Positions 8,434 through 16,928 of a stretch of 64,000 nucleotides of DNA are shown in pieces. This DNA is from an uncultured Prevotella sp. (GTDB taxonomy: Bacteria; Bacteroidota; Bacteroidia; Bacteroidales; Bacteroidaceae), in assembly GCA_900772835.1 (NCBI GenBank), contig CAAGSA010000071.1, forward strand, positions 10,938-74,937, read 5' to 3'. Under the pieces are notes generated by a model that made no database searches, was not told the DNA's origin, and worked only from the letters and a program-made list of their open reading frames with translations. The position numbers and the translations under genes were made by a program. The number at the start of each line of letters is the position of its first letter. Position 1 is the first letter of the stretch.

Positions 8434-8513
8434 CAAAAGAATTATACAAACTTCATAACAAGTCTGAAAATTACACAAGAGACATAATCTACAAACTAAA
8501 AATTAAACCGAAC

Positions 8514-11500
8514 ATGGGAAATAACGAAAATCATGTTTTCTGGGGCGGAAGTGCAAACTTCATGAAATACGCCTCCTGTGGTTTACTCGCATCGATGATG
8601 CTGCTCTCCTATCCGGCAAATGCCAATGCCGGAGAGGCTACAGGAACTGTCTATGCGCAATCAGTTAACCAGACAAAGGTACTGAACGGTACCATAGTTG
8701 ACGAACACGGGGAACCTATCATCGGAGCATCCGTGATGGTGAAGGGCACGACAAACGGTGGCGTGACCGACCTGGACGGCAAATTCAACATCACTAATCT
8801 ACCGGCAAACGCAACTCTGGAAATCAGCTACATCGGCTACAAGACACAGACCGTGGCCGTGGGGAACCAGTCTACGCTCAACATCAAGATGCTGCCCGAA
8901 GACAAGCAGCTCGACGAGGTTGTGGTGGTAGGCTACGGCGTGGTGAAGAAGTCTGACCTCACGGGTTCGGTAGGAAGCGTGAAGTCGGACGTAATCGCCG
9001 GAAAAGGCTCCACATCGCTTATGGAAAGCCTGCAGGGACAGGTTGCAGGTGTGAACATCTCGCAGTCGTCAAGCCGTGCCGGCGACGGATTCAACATCCA
9101 GATCCGAGGCAAGAGCTCGATGAACGACGACAGCAAGCCGCTCTACGTGATTGACGGAGTGGTGTGCGACAACATGGACTTCCTGAACCCGATGGACATC
9201 GAGAAGGTGGACGTGCTGAAGGATGCCTCGTCTACGGCTATCTATGGTTCGCGCGCAACGAACGGTGTGGTTATGATCACCACAAAGAAGGGCGACGAGA
9301 AGGGAACGAGAACCACAGTGAGCTACGACGGCTACTGGGGATTCAAGGAGGTTGCCAACATGCCAGAATTCATGAACGGCGACGAATATACAAAATACCG
9401 CTTCAGCCGCTATCTGACAGAGAAACTCGACAACACCACAGGACTCACCTCGTGGGAGATGAAGGGCAGCGACCTCTCAAAGTTCTGGTGCAACGACAGC
9501 CCGGTAATCAAGGAAATGTACCAGACCAAGAACTATACCGACTGGGCTGACCTCGTGACACGCAACGGCTCGCAGCAGAACCACTTCATCAACATTTCAG
9601 GAAACGCCAAAGACCTGACATACCGCGTGGGACTGGGCTACCAGAACGAAGAGGGAGTGCTCTACGACGGATATGAGCGCTGGAACATCAAGGGCGCACT
9701 CGACCACAAGATTTCAAAGCAGGTGGCTGTGGGATTCTCAACAAACCTCGCCACTTCGATGAAGAAATACGGCAGCAAGAACTCGGTGAACAACGGATTC
9801 CTCATGAACCCCACCATGCCGGCAAGATACTGGGAGGGCGACAACGCCGGAGAACTCATCTACCAGCCGGGAAAAGACGCAGCAGTGTACCCCACGGGCG
9901 GTGGTCCGACTTCGACAATCAACCCGCTCGTTGACCGCGAGAACTCGAAGGACAACACACGCCAGTACAACGCCATGGCAAACGTATACCTGCAGTACTC
10001 CCCAATCAAGGAGGTGATACTGAAGACCACGTTCTCGCCAATGTACCAGAAGTCGCACCAGGGAGTGTTCTACGGCTCCGACACACAGGTGCGCGGAGGC
10101 AAGGGCAACCAGGCTGAGGACTACAACGACGAGACATTCTCATACACATGGGACACCCAGGCAAACTTCATCAAGCGCTTCGGCGACCACAGCCTGAACG
10201 TGCTGGGACTCGTTTCCGTATACCAGCAGAAAGAGCAGGGCAGCTACATGAAGGCCACGAACATGCCGTTCGACGTGGACTGGAACAACATGGGTTCAGG
10301 CACGCTCGAAACACGCTCAAGCTACTACCGCAAGGTGTCCATGCTCTCATACGTGGCACGTCTGAACTACGGATACATGGACAAATACCTGCTCACGGTA
10401 TCATCGCGCTGGGACGGAAGCTCCAAGTTCGCAAAGGGCAACCGCTGGGGTATGTTCCCGTCGGCAGCCGTGGCATGGCGCATCACCGAGGAAGACTTCA
10501 TGAAGAACACATCAGACTGGCTGAGCAACTTGAAGCTCCGTCTGAGCTACGGTGTGACCGGTAACAACATGGGAGTGGGCGCATACGAGACCATGTCGCT
10601 CGCAAACAAGAAGTACTACTACAACTTCGGCAACACAGCAGCAAACGGATACGGATATTCAATGGCGAACTCCGACCTGACATGGGAGAAGACCACTGAG
10701 TTCAACCTCGGTCTCGACTTCGGATTCCTGGACAACCGCATCAACGGTGCCATCGACCTCTATACAAGAAACTCGAAAGACCTGCTCATGGAGATGAAGA
10801 CTCCGTATGAGCTCGGCTCAGTGACGGGTGCCATAAAGAGCAACGTGGGCAAGGTGCGCAACCGCGGTATCGAAGTACAGCTCAACACCGTGAACATCAG
10901 AAACAAGGACTGGTATTGGGAAACCAACTTCTCGTTCGCACGCAACATCAACGAAATCAAGGAGCTGAACGGCGAGAAGAAGGACTTGGTGGGCAACAAG
11001 TGGTTCATCGGACAGCCTATCAACGTTATCTACGGATACAAGCACACAGGCGTAGCTACACGCGAGGAGGCTGCAGCAATGGCTGCCGACGAACACTGGA
11101 AGACAAAGTTCCCGGAGGGAACAATGAAGGTGGCTGACAAGGACGGCAACGGTACTATCGACGCCAGCGACCGCTACGTGCTCGGACACTGCGACCCCAC
11201 ATGGACAGGAAGCCTGACTTCCACTCTGACATACAAGAACCTGGACTTCTCGTTCAGCCTCTACACAAGCCAGGGCGGATACGTATACTCACCGTTCATG
11301 CGCGAGTTCGCACGCTACGGATCACGCGGCACGCAGCACATCAAGCTCGACTATTATATACCGGAGGGAGCACCAATCCTCGCCGACGACGGAACAGTGA
11401 CCACACAGACCGCCACACACTACGCCAGCTGGCCTTTCCCGACAGCAGGCAACGCCACCGGATCATCAGGCGGCGGACGCTTCTGGACAGAGGACGAGAG

Positions 11501-11750
11501 CGGACAGGCATTCTGCGTGGACAACTCTTACGTGAAGGTGAAGAACATCACACTGGGATACACATTCCCGAAGAGCTGGATGCAGAAAATCAACGTGTCG
11601 AGCCTCAGGGTTTATGTGAACATCCTGAACCCGTTCACATTCACCGACTACAAGGGATTCGACCCGGAATGGGCTGACGCTTCTGTAACCGACGGTACGG
11701 GCGGTGTAAGTTCAAGAACTTATCAAATTGGTGTAAACCTGAAATTCTAA
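8514..11750 (+). CDS. SusC/RagA-type TonB-dependent outer-membrane transporter
   Basis: A 1078-residue SusC-family protein. A signal-like segment follows an internal Met at residue 17 (start 8562 would give a more conventional signal peptide). Next come the carboxypeptidase-regulatory-like domain (NGTIVDEHGEPIIGASV), a TonB-box region (LDEVVVVGYG), a plug domain and a 22-strand barrel ending in the aromatic YQIGVNLKF. It lacks an STN domain, so it is not expected to signal through an anti-sigma factor. It imports a glycan or oligosaccharide with the SusD partner 21 bases downstream. No glycoside hydrolase is adjacent and the substrate cannot be assigned from this protein alone. Confidence 0.95.
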   Translation: MGNNENHVFWGGSANFMKYASCGLLASMMLLSYPANANAGEATGTVYAQSVNQTKVLNGTIVDEHGEPIIGASVMVKGTTNGGVTDLDGKFNITNLPANATLEISYIGYKTQTVAVGNQSTLNIKMLPEDKQLDEVVVVGYGVVKKSDLTGSVGSVKSDVIAGKGSTSLMESLQGQVAGVNISQSSSRAGDGFNIQIRGKSSMNDDSKPLYVIDGVVCDNMDFLNPMDIEKVDVLKDASSTAIYGSRATNGVVMITTKKGDEKGTRTTVSYDGYWGFKEVANMPEFMNGDEYTKYRFSRYLTEKLDNTTGLTSWEMKGSDLSKFWCNDSPVIKEMYQTKNYTDWADLVTRNGSQQNHFINISGNAKDLTYRVGLGYQNEEGVLYDGYERWNIKGALDHKISKQVAVGFSTNLATSMKKYGSKNSVNNGFLMNPTMPARYWEGDNAGELIYQPGKDAAVYPTGGGPTSTINPLVDRENSKDNTRQYNAMANVYLQYSPIKEVILKTTFSPMYQKSHQGVFYGSDTQVRGGKGNQAEDYNDETFSYTWDTQANFIKRFGDHSLNVLGLVSVYQQKEQGSYMKATNMPFDVDWNNMGSGTLETRSSYYRKVSMLSYVARLNYGYMDKYLLTVSSRWDGSSKFAKGNRWGMFPSAAVAWRITEEDFMKNTSDWLSNLKLRLSYGVTGNNMGVGAYETMSLANKKYYYNFGNTAANGYGYSMANSDLTWEKTTEFNLGLDFGFLDNRINGAIDLYTRNSKDLLMEMKTPYELGSVTGAIKSNVGKVRNRGIEVQLNTVNIRNKDWYWETNFSFARNINEIKELNGEKKDLVGNKWFIGQPINVIYGYKHTGVATREEAAAMAADEHWKTKFPEGTMKVADKDGNGTIDASDRYVLGHCDPTWTGSLTSTLTYKNLDFSFSLYTSQGGYVYSPFMREFARYGSRGTQHIKLDYYIPEGAPILADDGTVTTQTATHYASWPFPTAGNATGSSGGGRFWTEDESGQAFCVDNSYVKVKNITLGYTFPKSWMQKINVSSLRVYVNILNPFTFTDYKGFDPEWADASVTDGTGGVSSRTYQIGVNLKF

Positions 11751-11771
11751 GAATTATAAAAAGAAAGAATT

Positions 11772-13526
11772 ATGAAAAAGATATATTATAGTATAATGGT
11801 CGGAGCGATGGCATTCCTGTCAAGCTGCTCGGGATTCCTGGATCCGGACAGCCGCACAGACGTTCCCACTAACACTTTCTATAACACAACAACCGGCTAC
11901 GAGAGCCTCACTAACTCAATGTACTCCTCTCTGCGCACGATGTTCAACAGACAGCCGCACTTGTTCGTGGGCGGAACCGACATCTACGGCGACGGAAAGT
12001 CGCAGGGTATGGCAATGACATACTACACGTACACCGTGGCTGAAGACTGCATCGAAAAGTTCTACAGCGACTGCTACATCGGCATACAGAAGGCAAACGA
12101 AGTAATCGAATACGGCGAGACGACGAAAGACTCGAAAGTACGCCTGCAGTATATCGACGAGGCACGCTTCATCCGCGCATGGTACTACTTCCAGCTCGTG
12201 CAGCAGTTCGGCGGAGTGCCGATGGCCAACGACATGTATTCATCGGCAGTGATGAACTTCCCGCGCGAGAGCCTGGGCAACGTATACAAGTTCATCATCA
12301 GCGAATTTGAATACCTCGCAGGCAACGACTCCAAACTGCTTGCCACAAGCAACGTGGGACGCGCCAACAAGAAGGCAGCCAAGTTCTTCCTCGCAAAGGC
12401 TTATCTCACACGCGGATGGCTGAACGGACAGGACGCTGAGGCACAGGAGGAGAACATCGCCGAGGCAAGCGACTTCGCCAACGCCAAGAAATACATCCTG
12501 GAGGTTATCGGCAGCGATGTTCCAAGCGAATCTATCGAGAAGGCTTTCGACATCTACAACGAGCAGAGCAGCGAGTTCTTCTGGACTGTACAGTTCAGCG
12601 GCGAGACCGTTGACAACCCGAAGGACGACGGCTCATACCAGATGGCACAGTTCGGAGCATACCTCGGCGGTGCCGAGTATCCGCGCACCAAGGCTATCGA
12701 CGGTACCTACTCTCCTAACTTCTGCATGCACAAGCTCTTCACCAAGGGCGACGGACGCTACGAGCAGACATTCATGACGGAACTCTACGGCACCGAGGAC
12801 GCCAACGGCACTCCTACATACAACTACTTCGACTTCTACTATCCGAAGAACGGTTCGAAGGTGCTCTACTACTACGCTCCGTGGTGGGCAACTGATGACG
12901 ACATCGCTGCCTGGAGAGCAGACGACCCGAACGGCGTGAAGGCTGGCGCACGCGTAGGCAAAGTGGCACTGACCATCGCCGACGGAGGCGTTGACCCGAA
13001 CTCCAACCAGCCGGCAGACTGGGCTACACGCCGCCACAGCGATGCCGGAGCACCATGCATAAAGAAGTTCGACGACTACACTGAGACATCTATCGCAAAC
13101 CGCAAATCCACCTGCTCTATGCACGATGTGTCATGCGCACGCCTGGGTGAAGCTTACCTCATCGCGGCAGAGGCTTACATCATGCTGGGCGACAAGGCTG
13201 AGGCAGCAAAGATGATCAACACACTGCGCAAGCGCCCTGGAACCATCAAGGCTGGCTTCGAAAGCGAGATGACGGTTTCTGCCGACGACATGGACATCGA
13301 CTTCATCCTGGCAGAACGCGTGCGCGAGATGGCAGGAGAGTACGTACGCTGGACCGACTTGAAGCGCACCCACAAGCTCTTCGAGTACGTGAAGAAGTAT
13401 CAGGAAGACCCTGTGAACGAGTCTAACTTCAAGGGCGACGACGGCAAGTGGAGAATCCTCCGCCCGATTCCACAGGGAGCCATCGACCGCAACAAGACCG
13501 AAATTCAGCAGAACCCTGGATACTAA
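11772..13526 (+). CDS. SusD/RagB-type outer-membrane glycan-binding lipoprotein
   Basis: A 584-residue lipoprotein with lipobox FLSSC (Cys19) after a short hydrophobic signal. The start region SGFLDPDSRTDVPTNTFY and the end region (ERVREMAGEYVRWTDLKR, then LRPIPQGAIDRN...NPGY) are typical of RagB/SusD. It caps the SusC channel on the cell surface and binds the incoming glycan. It begins 21 bases after SusC and is followed by a strong terminator, so the pair forms a two-gene operon. No SusE/F-like binding protein or enzyme follows. Confidence 0.95.
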   Translation: MKKIYYSIMVGAMAFLSSCSGFLDPDSRTDVPTNTFYNTTTGYESLTNSMYSSLRTMFNRQPHLFVGGTDIYGDGKSQGMAMTYYTYTVAEDCIEKFYSDCYIGIQKANEVIEYGETTKDSKVRLQYIDEARFIRAWYYFQLVQQFGGVPMANDMYSSAVMNFPRESLGNVYKFIISEFEYLAGNDSKLLATSNVGRANKKAAKFFLAKAYLTRGWLNGQDAEAQEENIAEASDFANAKKYILEVIGSDVPSESIEKAFDIYNEQSSEFFWTVQFSGETVDNPKDDGSYQMAQFGAYLGGAEYPRTKAIDGTYSPNFCMHKLFTKGDGRYEQTFMTELYGTEDANGTPTYNYFDFYYPKNGSKVLYYYAPWWATDDDIAAWRADDPNGVKAGARVGKVALTIADGGVDPNSNQPADWATRRHSDAGAPCIKKFDDYTETSIANRKSTCSMHDVSCARLGEAYLIAAEAYIMLGDKAEAAKMINTLRKRPGTIKAGFESEMTVSADDMDIDFILAERVREMAGEYVRWTDLKRTHKLFEYVKKYQEDPVNESNFKGDDGKWRILRPIPQGAIDRNKTEIQQNPGY

Positions 13527-13558
13527 TCCAAGCAAGCTGATACACGACAATACCGAAG

Positions 13559-13593
13559 AAAGGCTGCATCCATAATCCGGGTGCAGCCTTTTT
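13559..13593 (+). terminator. Intrinsic terminator after SusD
   Basis: Stem AAAGGCTGCATCC (13559-13571) pairs with GGGTGCAGCCTTT, containing one G-U pair, and is followed by a T-run. It begins 33 bases after the SusD stop. Confidence 0.85.
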
Positions 13594-13649
13594 CATTCTC
13601 TATACAATATTCCGAGCGAGTTCATCGGCAATGTCTCCATGCCTTATAC

Positions 13650-13956
13650 TTGGACTATGAATATTGAATCCTTGCCCTATGCATATTATACAATTGGTCT
13701 ATGAATATCAAACCCTTGGTCTTTGTATATTATACCATTGCCTATGTATACTATGCCATTGACCTTTAAATGATATTAACTTGATAAATAAATGATATTT
13801 CCTTCAGTCTACAAATGCAATTACTTCAACTGAAGAATGCTGCTCCAGCAATTGCCGAACACTTTTCCTTCAATTAAAGAATGCAGGCACATCAACAGCC
13901 GAATGATGCTAAACCGATTTACTTACGCAGTACCATCAACAGCCGGATACAGTTAA
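13650..13956. repeat. 300-bp array with strict 22-bp periodicity and drifting units
   Basis: TTG anchors fall at 13650, 13672, 13694, 13716 and 13738 (then 13759). AAATGATATT falls at 13768 and 13790. TCAA/TCAG-type anchors fall at 13804, 13826, 13848 (variant), 13870, 13892 and 13936. All but one interval (a 21-base step) are 22 or a multiple of 22, and the TTG and TCAA phases agree (13650 plus 7x22 is 13804). Neighbouring units resemble each other but the sequence changes gradually along the array. No gene, promoter or CRISPR-like spacer arrangement fits. Confidence 0.8.
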
Positions 13957-14046
13957 ATAAATTCTGATTGAGAGTTGGGATATGGACAAAAAAATAGAGG
14001 ACGACATGATCACTCATACCGGCCTCCTGAAAACATTCTTTTTTAC

Positions 14047-14142
14047 CTAACGGATTCTGTTGTGAAAGTAACCCATGAAGCTAATTGCTGTTACAAGTGC
14101 TACCGACATCAACGTCATTACCGTCTTAAAATCTAATAACAT
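14047..14142 (-). CDS. Candidate 31-residue single-span membrane peptide
   Basis: A short ORF on the minus strand, too short for routine calling. It starts MLLDFKTV, has a hydrophobic stretch from about residue 8 to 25, and ends with the basic tail HNRIR. It is preceded by AAGGTAAAG about 3-11 bases before the ATG and by a TATCTTTGCACC promoter that gives a leader of about 55 bases, which supports a real gene. The size and layout resemble small membrane proteins or type I toxin-like peptides, but I recognise no family. It lies alone in an 860-base gap between SusD and a convergent hypothetical gene. Translation is unproven. Confidence 0.45.
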   Translation of the reverse strand: MLLDFKTVMTLMSVALVTAISFMGYFHNRIR

Positions 14143-14205
14143 AATCTTTACCTTAAATCTATCAAACTACTAACCTATGAAAATGTATTCTCTCGAACAC
14201 GGTGC

Positions 14206-14235
14206 AAAGATACAGTCTTTTGTGTACGTACACAA
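14206..14235 (-). promoter_or_regulatory. Promoter with 16-bp palindrome for the small peptide
   Basis: The minus strand carries TATCTTTG (14206-14213) followed by CACC, a strong Bacteroidetes -7 box. Just upstream lies the perfect palindrome TTGTGTACGTACACAA (14220-14235), which would overlap the spacer and -33 area and so could be a repressor operator. Confidence 0.6.
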
Positions 14236-14389
14236 CAGATAGCATTACTATTTTCTCATTTTTTCGCTTTTAATTGATTTGCGTCAAGTTGAGAAACCAA
14301 AAATCACGTATTATTGCTTTTTATTTACACAAAGCAAGTAAACAAGACACAATTATTACAAATTGACTGTACACCAGGAACCGCCACCC

Positions 14390-15079
14390 TCATTGCACCT
14401 CATAATACTGCTTCAGTTCGGCTGCGAGGGCTGCAAGCTGCTCCACATCGTCGTTGCCGTACCGATTCCACACCTTCTGGCAAGGCGAAAGGAGCGGCGA
14501 GACGGTAAACTCCTCGTTACGGTTCAGGTAGGGGTCGATGATTCTGTACACGTCCATCACCTCCACCACTCTCTGCGGCGCAGTGCCGATGAGCCTTGCC
14601 AGTTCCTTCACCTCGGGCGTGGATGCCACCATGGTGATGGGCGTGAGACGGAAATAGAGGTCGAGCACGAGTATGAGGGCAAGCGGAATGAGGTCGGGGC
14701 AGCGCGGTATGGGGCGGAAGTCTGCCTCGAAGGTCTCGTTCAGCTGCACTCCGTCGTAGAACTCCCCGGGATTGAAGAATCCCGACAGCAGGCGCACCAC
14801 CTTCGCGTCGGCATCGAGGCGCCGCCTGTCCGCCGCATAGCGCTTCATCATCTTCAGCAGATGCTGCCGCCTGGTGTCGCGCAGCTCCGTCATGCGCTCG
14901 TGGATGAAGTGCGGCGGAATGTGCAGTTCCAGGCTCAGGGCCACGGTGCTCCTGCCGTACATGGGCTTCACGCCCATCGGCTTCTGCAGATAAAGCTGCA
15001 CCACAAGAATCCAGAAGTCTTCCTGCCACAGGCTGTTTGCCGGCGTGGAGGGTTGGGTATACAGATTTGCCATAAGCAT
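14390..15079 (-). CDS. Conserved-type hypothetical protein
   Basis: A 229-residue protein (227 if the second in-frame ATG at 15073 is used, giving MANLYTQP). I recognise no domain. It is rich in alpha-helix-forming residues, has a basic middle (MKRYAADRRRLDADAK) and a moderately hydrophobic segment near residues 125-145 (IPLALILVLDLYFRL). There is no signal peptide, so it is probably cytoplasmic. It stands alone on the minus strand and diverges from the SDR gene. Codon use looks like its neighbours, and the overlapping opposite-strand frames lack comparable features. Confidence 0.65.
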   Translation of the reverse strand: MLMANLYTQPSTPANSLWQEDFWILVVQLYLQKPMGVKPMYGRSTVALSLELHIPPHFIHERMTELRDTRRQHLLKMMKRYAADRRRLDADAKVVRLLSGFFNPGEFYDGVQLNETFEADFRPIPRCPDLIPLALILVLDLYFRLTPITMVASTPEVKELARLIGTAPQRVVEVMDVYRIIDPYLNRNEEFTVSPLLSPCQKVWNRYGNDDVEQLAALAAELKQYYEVQ

Positions 15080-15185
15080 TGTCGCGATAGATACAGTATA
15101 TATTGATTTATTGCAAACTTACTTATTTTCTGTGAAATAAAAGAATAATAGGGGCAACAAATAGGCAAAAAACGGAAAACTTTAG

Positions 15186-15193
15186 TATCTTTG
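15186..15193 (+). promoter_or_regulatory. -7 box of the SDR gene
   Basis: TATCTTTGCACC is a perfect match to TAnnTTTG with the commonly associated downstream GCACC. The expected start is near 15200, giving a leader of about 80 bases before 15282. Confidence 0.7.
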
Positions 15194-15281
15194 CACCGGA
15201 TATATGCGGCAGCAGCGACAGCCGGACTGCCGCCCGAACAAAAACAAGCAATAGGAACTAACCAAATTAAAAAACATTTTT

Positions 15282-16085
15282 ATGGATACATTTTCTAAGA
15301 AATTCTCGCTTGAGGGCAAGGTGGCCCTTGTCACGGGAGCTGCCTACGGCATCGGTTTCGCCATTGCCGAGGCTTACGCACAGGCAGGTGCAAAGATTGC
15401 GTTCAACTGCCGCTCGCAGCACCACATGGACCAGGCTCTCGCCGACTACAAGGCTAAAGGCATCGACGCCAAAGGATATATATGCGATGTGACGAACGAG
15501 GAGGACGTGAAGAAGATGGTGGCCGACATCGAGAAGGAGCTGGGCACCATCGACATACTCGTGAACAACGCCGGAATCATCAAGCGCATACCGATGACGG
15601 AGATGTCGGTGGAGGATTTCCGCCAGGTAGTCGACATCGACCTCAACGCGCCGTTCATCGTGTCCAAGGCAGTGCTGCCGGGAATGATAAAGAAGGGCCA
15701 CGGCAAAATAATCAACATCTGCTCCATGATGAGCGAGCTGGGCAGAGAGACCGTTTCGGCATACGCCGCCGCCAAGGGCGGACTGAAGATGCTGACACGC
15801 AACATCTGCTCTGAGTTCGGCGAGCACAACATCCAGTGCAACGGCATCGGCCCGGGCTACATCGCCACTCCGCAGACCGCTCCGCTGCGCGAACGCCAGG
15901 CCGACGGCAGCCGCCATCCGTTCGACAGTTTCATCATCAGCAAGACTCCTGCCGCACGATGGGGCACTCCCGAAGACCTGATGGGTCCTGCCGTGTTCCT
16001 TGCCTCGGACGCCAGCGACTTCGTGAACGGCCACGTGCTCTACGTTGACGGCGGTATCCTTGCCTACATCGGCAAGCAGCCATAA
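15282..16085 (+). CDS. Short-chain dehydrogenase, gluconate 5-dehydrogenase / KduD-like
   Basis: A 267-residue classical SDR. It has the NAD(P) motif TGAAYGIG (18-25), NNAG (95-98) and the catalytic set Ser148, Tyr161 and Lys165 in YAAAK. The closest recognisable relatives are gluconate 5-dehydrogenases and 2-deoxy-D-gluconate 3-dehydrogenases, which interconvert keto- and hydroxy-sugar acids. It has its own promoter and a strong terminator, so it is monocistronic. It may process sugar acids from pectin-like glycans, which would fit the nearby sugar-uptake genes, but the specific substrate is not proven. Confidence 0.85.
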   Translation: MDTFSKKFSLEGKVALVTGAAYGIGFAIAEAYAQAGAKIAFNCRSQHHMDQALADYKAKGIDAKGYICDVTNEEDVKKMVADIEKELGTIDILVNNAGIIKRIPMTEMSVEDFRQVVDIDLNAPFIVSKAVLPGMIKKGHGKIINICSMMSELGRETVSAYAAAKGGLKMLTRNICSEFGEHNIQCNGIGPGYIATPQTAPLRERQADGSRHPFDSFIISKTPAARWGTPEDLMGPAVFLASDASDFVNGHVLYVDGGILAYIGKQP

Positions 16086-16111
16086 TCCTCACGCAAAGGA
16101 ACGAATGCTTC

Positions 16112-16158
16112 GTCTTCCCCCAATATATATATAATATGTATCGGGGGAAGACTTTTTT
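16112..16158 (+). terminator. Intrinsic terminator after the SDR gene
   Basis: Perfect 10-bp stem GTCTTCCCCC (16112-16121) with GGGGGAAGAC (16143-16152), AT-rich loop, then six T residues. Confidence 0.85.
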
Positions 16159-16172
16159 ATTGGCAGATGCAC

Positions 16173-16255
16173 CGCTTACGATTCATAAACGGCACGTTTG
16201 TCATTCGCAAATGCCCCACTTGCGAATGGTAAACATACCGGTTATGATTCGTAAG
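16173..16255. repeat. 22-bp-periodic inverted array, same family as 39421
   Basis: Two arms of about 39 bases pair imperfectly: CTTACGATTCATAA with TTATGATTCGTAAG at the ends, and CATTCGCAA with TTGCGAATG near the centre. ATTC falls at 16181 and 16203, and the complementary anchors fall at 16224 and 16246, so both arms step by 22 bp. The unit (CATAAACG...CGTTTGTCATTC) matches, in reverse, the unit of the tandem array at 39421-39530. Confidence 0.7.
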
Positions 16256-16445
16256 CAAAGTATTGCGTTTCTCTTACAGTGACGACTTTACAACACCACA
16301 AAACACACTGATTATAAGTAAAACACATAGCTTTGCTTACAATTTTTCGAGACCCCCGTTTTTACACCCCCTTCTACGCGTGTTTTCCGGACAAAAAAGA
16401 TAGAAGAAAAATCAGTTTTGTTGGCAGAAATTATTGTTTTATTGC

Positions 16446-16453
16446 TAATTTTG
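16446..16453 (+). promoter_or_regulatory. -7 box of rbfA
   Basis: TAATTTTG matches TAnnTTTG, with a TTG 22 bases upstream at 16421-16423. The short perfect palindrome TTCCGC-T-GCGGAA (16462-16474) lies at the expected transcript 5' end. Confidence 0.45.
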
Positions 16454-16556
16454 TATCAAAGTTCCGCTGCGGAAACGCCGCGCGCCGCCGCCGACGGCAA
16501 CAGACCGCCGCAGGGCGACATACAGGGACGCAACAATAAAACAACAATAGAACAAT

Positions 16557-16892
16557 ATGCAAGAAACAAGACAAAACCGAATAGCAAGGCTTCTGCAGAA
16601 AGAGCTGAGCCTGATTTTCCAGAGCCAGACGAGAGCCATGCACGGAGTGATGGTGTCGGTGACGAGAGTGAAAGTTAGCCCCGACCTCAGCATCTGCACT
16701 GCCTATCTGAGCATCTTCCCGTCAGCAAAGGGAGAGGAGATAATCGAGAACGTGAGGAGAAACGAGAAGACCGTGCGCTACGACCTGGGGCAGCGCGTGC
16801 GCAACCAGCTGAGAATAATACCCGAACTGAGATTCTTCATCGACGACTCGCTCGACTACATTGAGCACATCGACGAACTGCTCAAGAAATAA
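16557..16892 (+). CDS. rbfA: Ribosome-binding factor A
   Basis: A 111-residue protein of normal length for RbfA. The KH-like fold shows in QNRIARLLQKELSLIF, the VSVTRVKVSPDLSICTAYLSIFP strand region and the late RVRNQLRIIPELRFFIDDSLDY helix-strand block. RbfA binds the 30S subunit to help 16S 5' processing and cold adaptation. It precedes a LolC/E-like permease by 36 bases on the same strand, so the two probably share a transcript. The ATG at 16557 gives the typical N-terminus and no better upstream start exists. Confidence 0.92.
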   Translation: MQETRQNRIARLLQKELSLIFQSQTRAMHGVMVSVTRVKVSPDLSICTAYLSIFPSAKGEEIIENVRRNEKTVRYDLGQRVRNQLRIIPELRFFIDDSLDYIEHIDELLKK

Positions 16893-16928
16893 CCGTCCGG
16901 GCGGACGACAAGACAGGAAGGAAGAAAA

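Noticed and set aside
13650..13956. Possible CRISPR array
   Set aside because: Units are 22 bp end to end with no separate constant repeat and unique spacers, adjacent units resemble each other throughout, and no cas gene is present.
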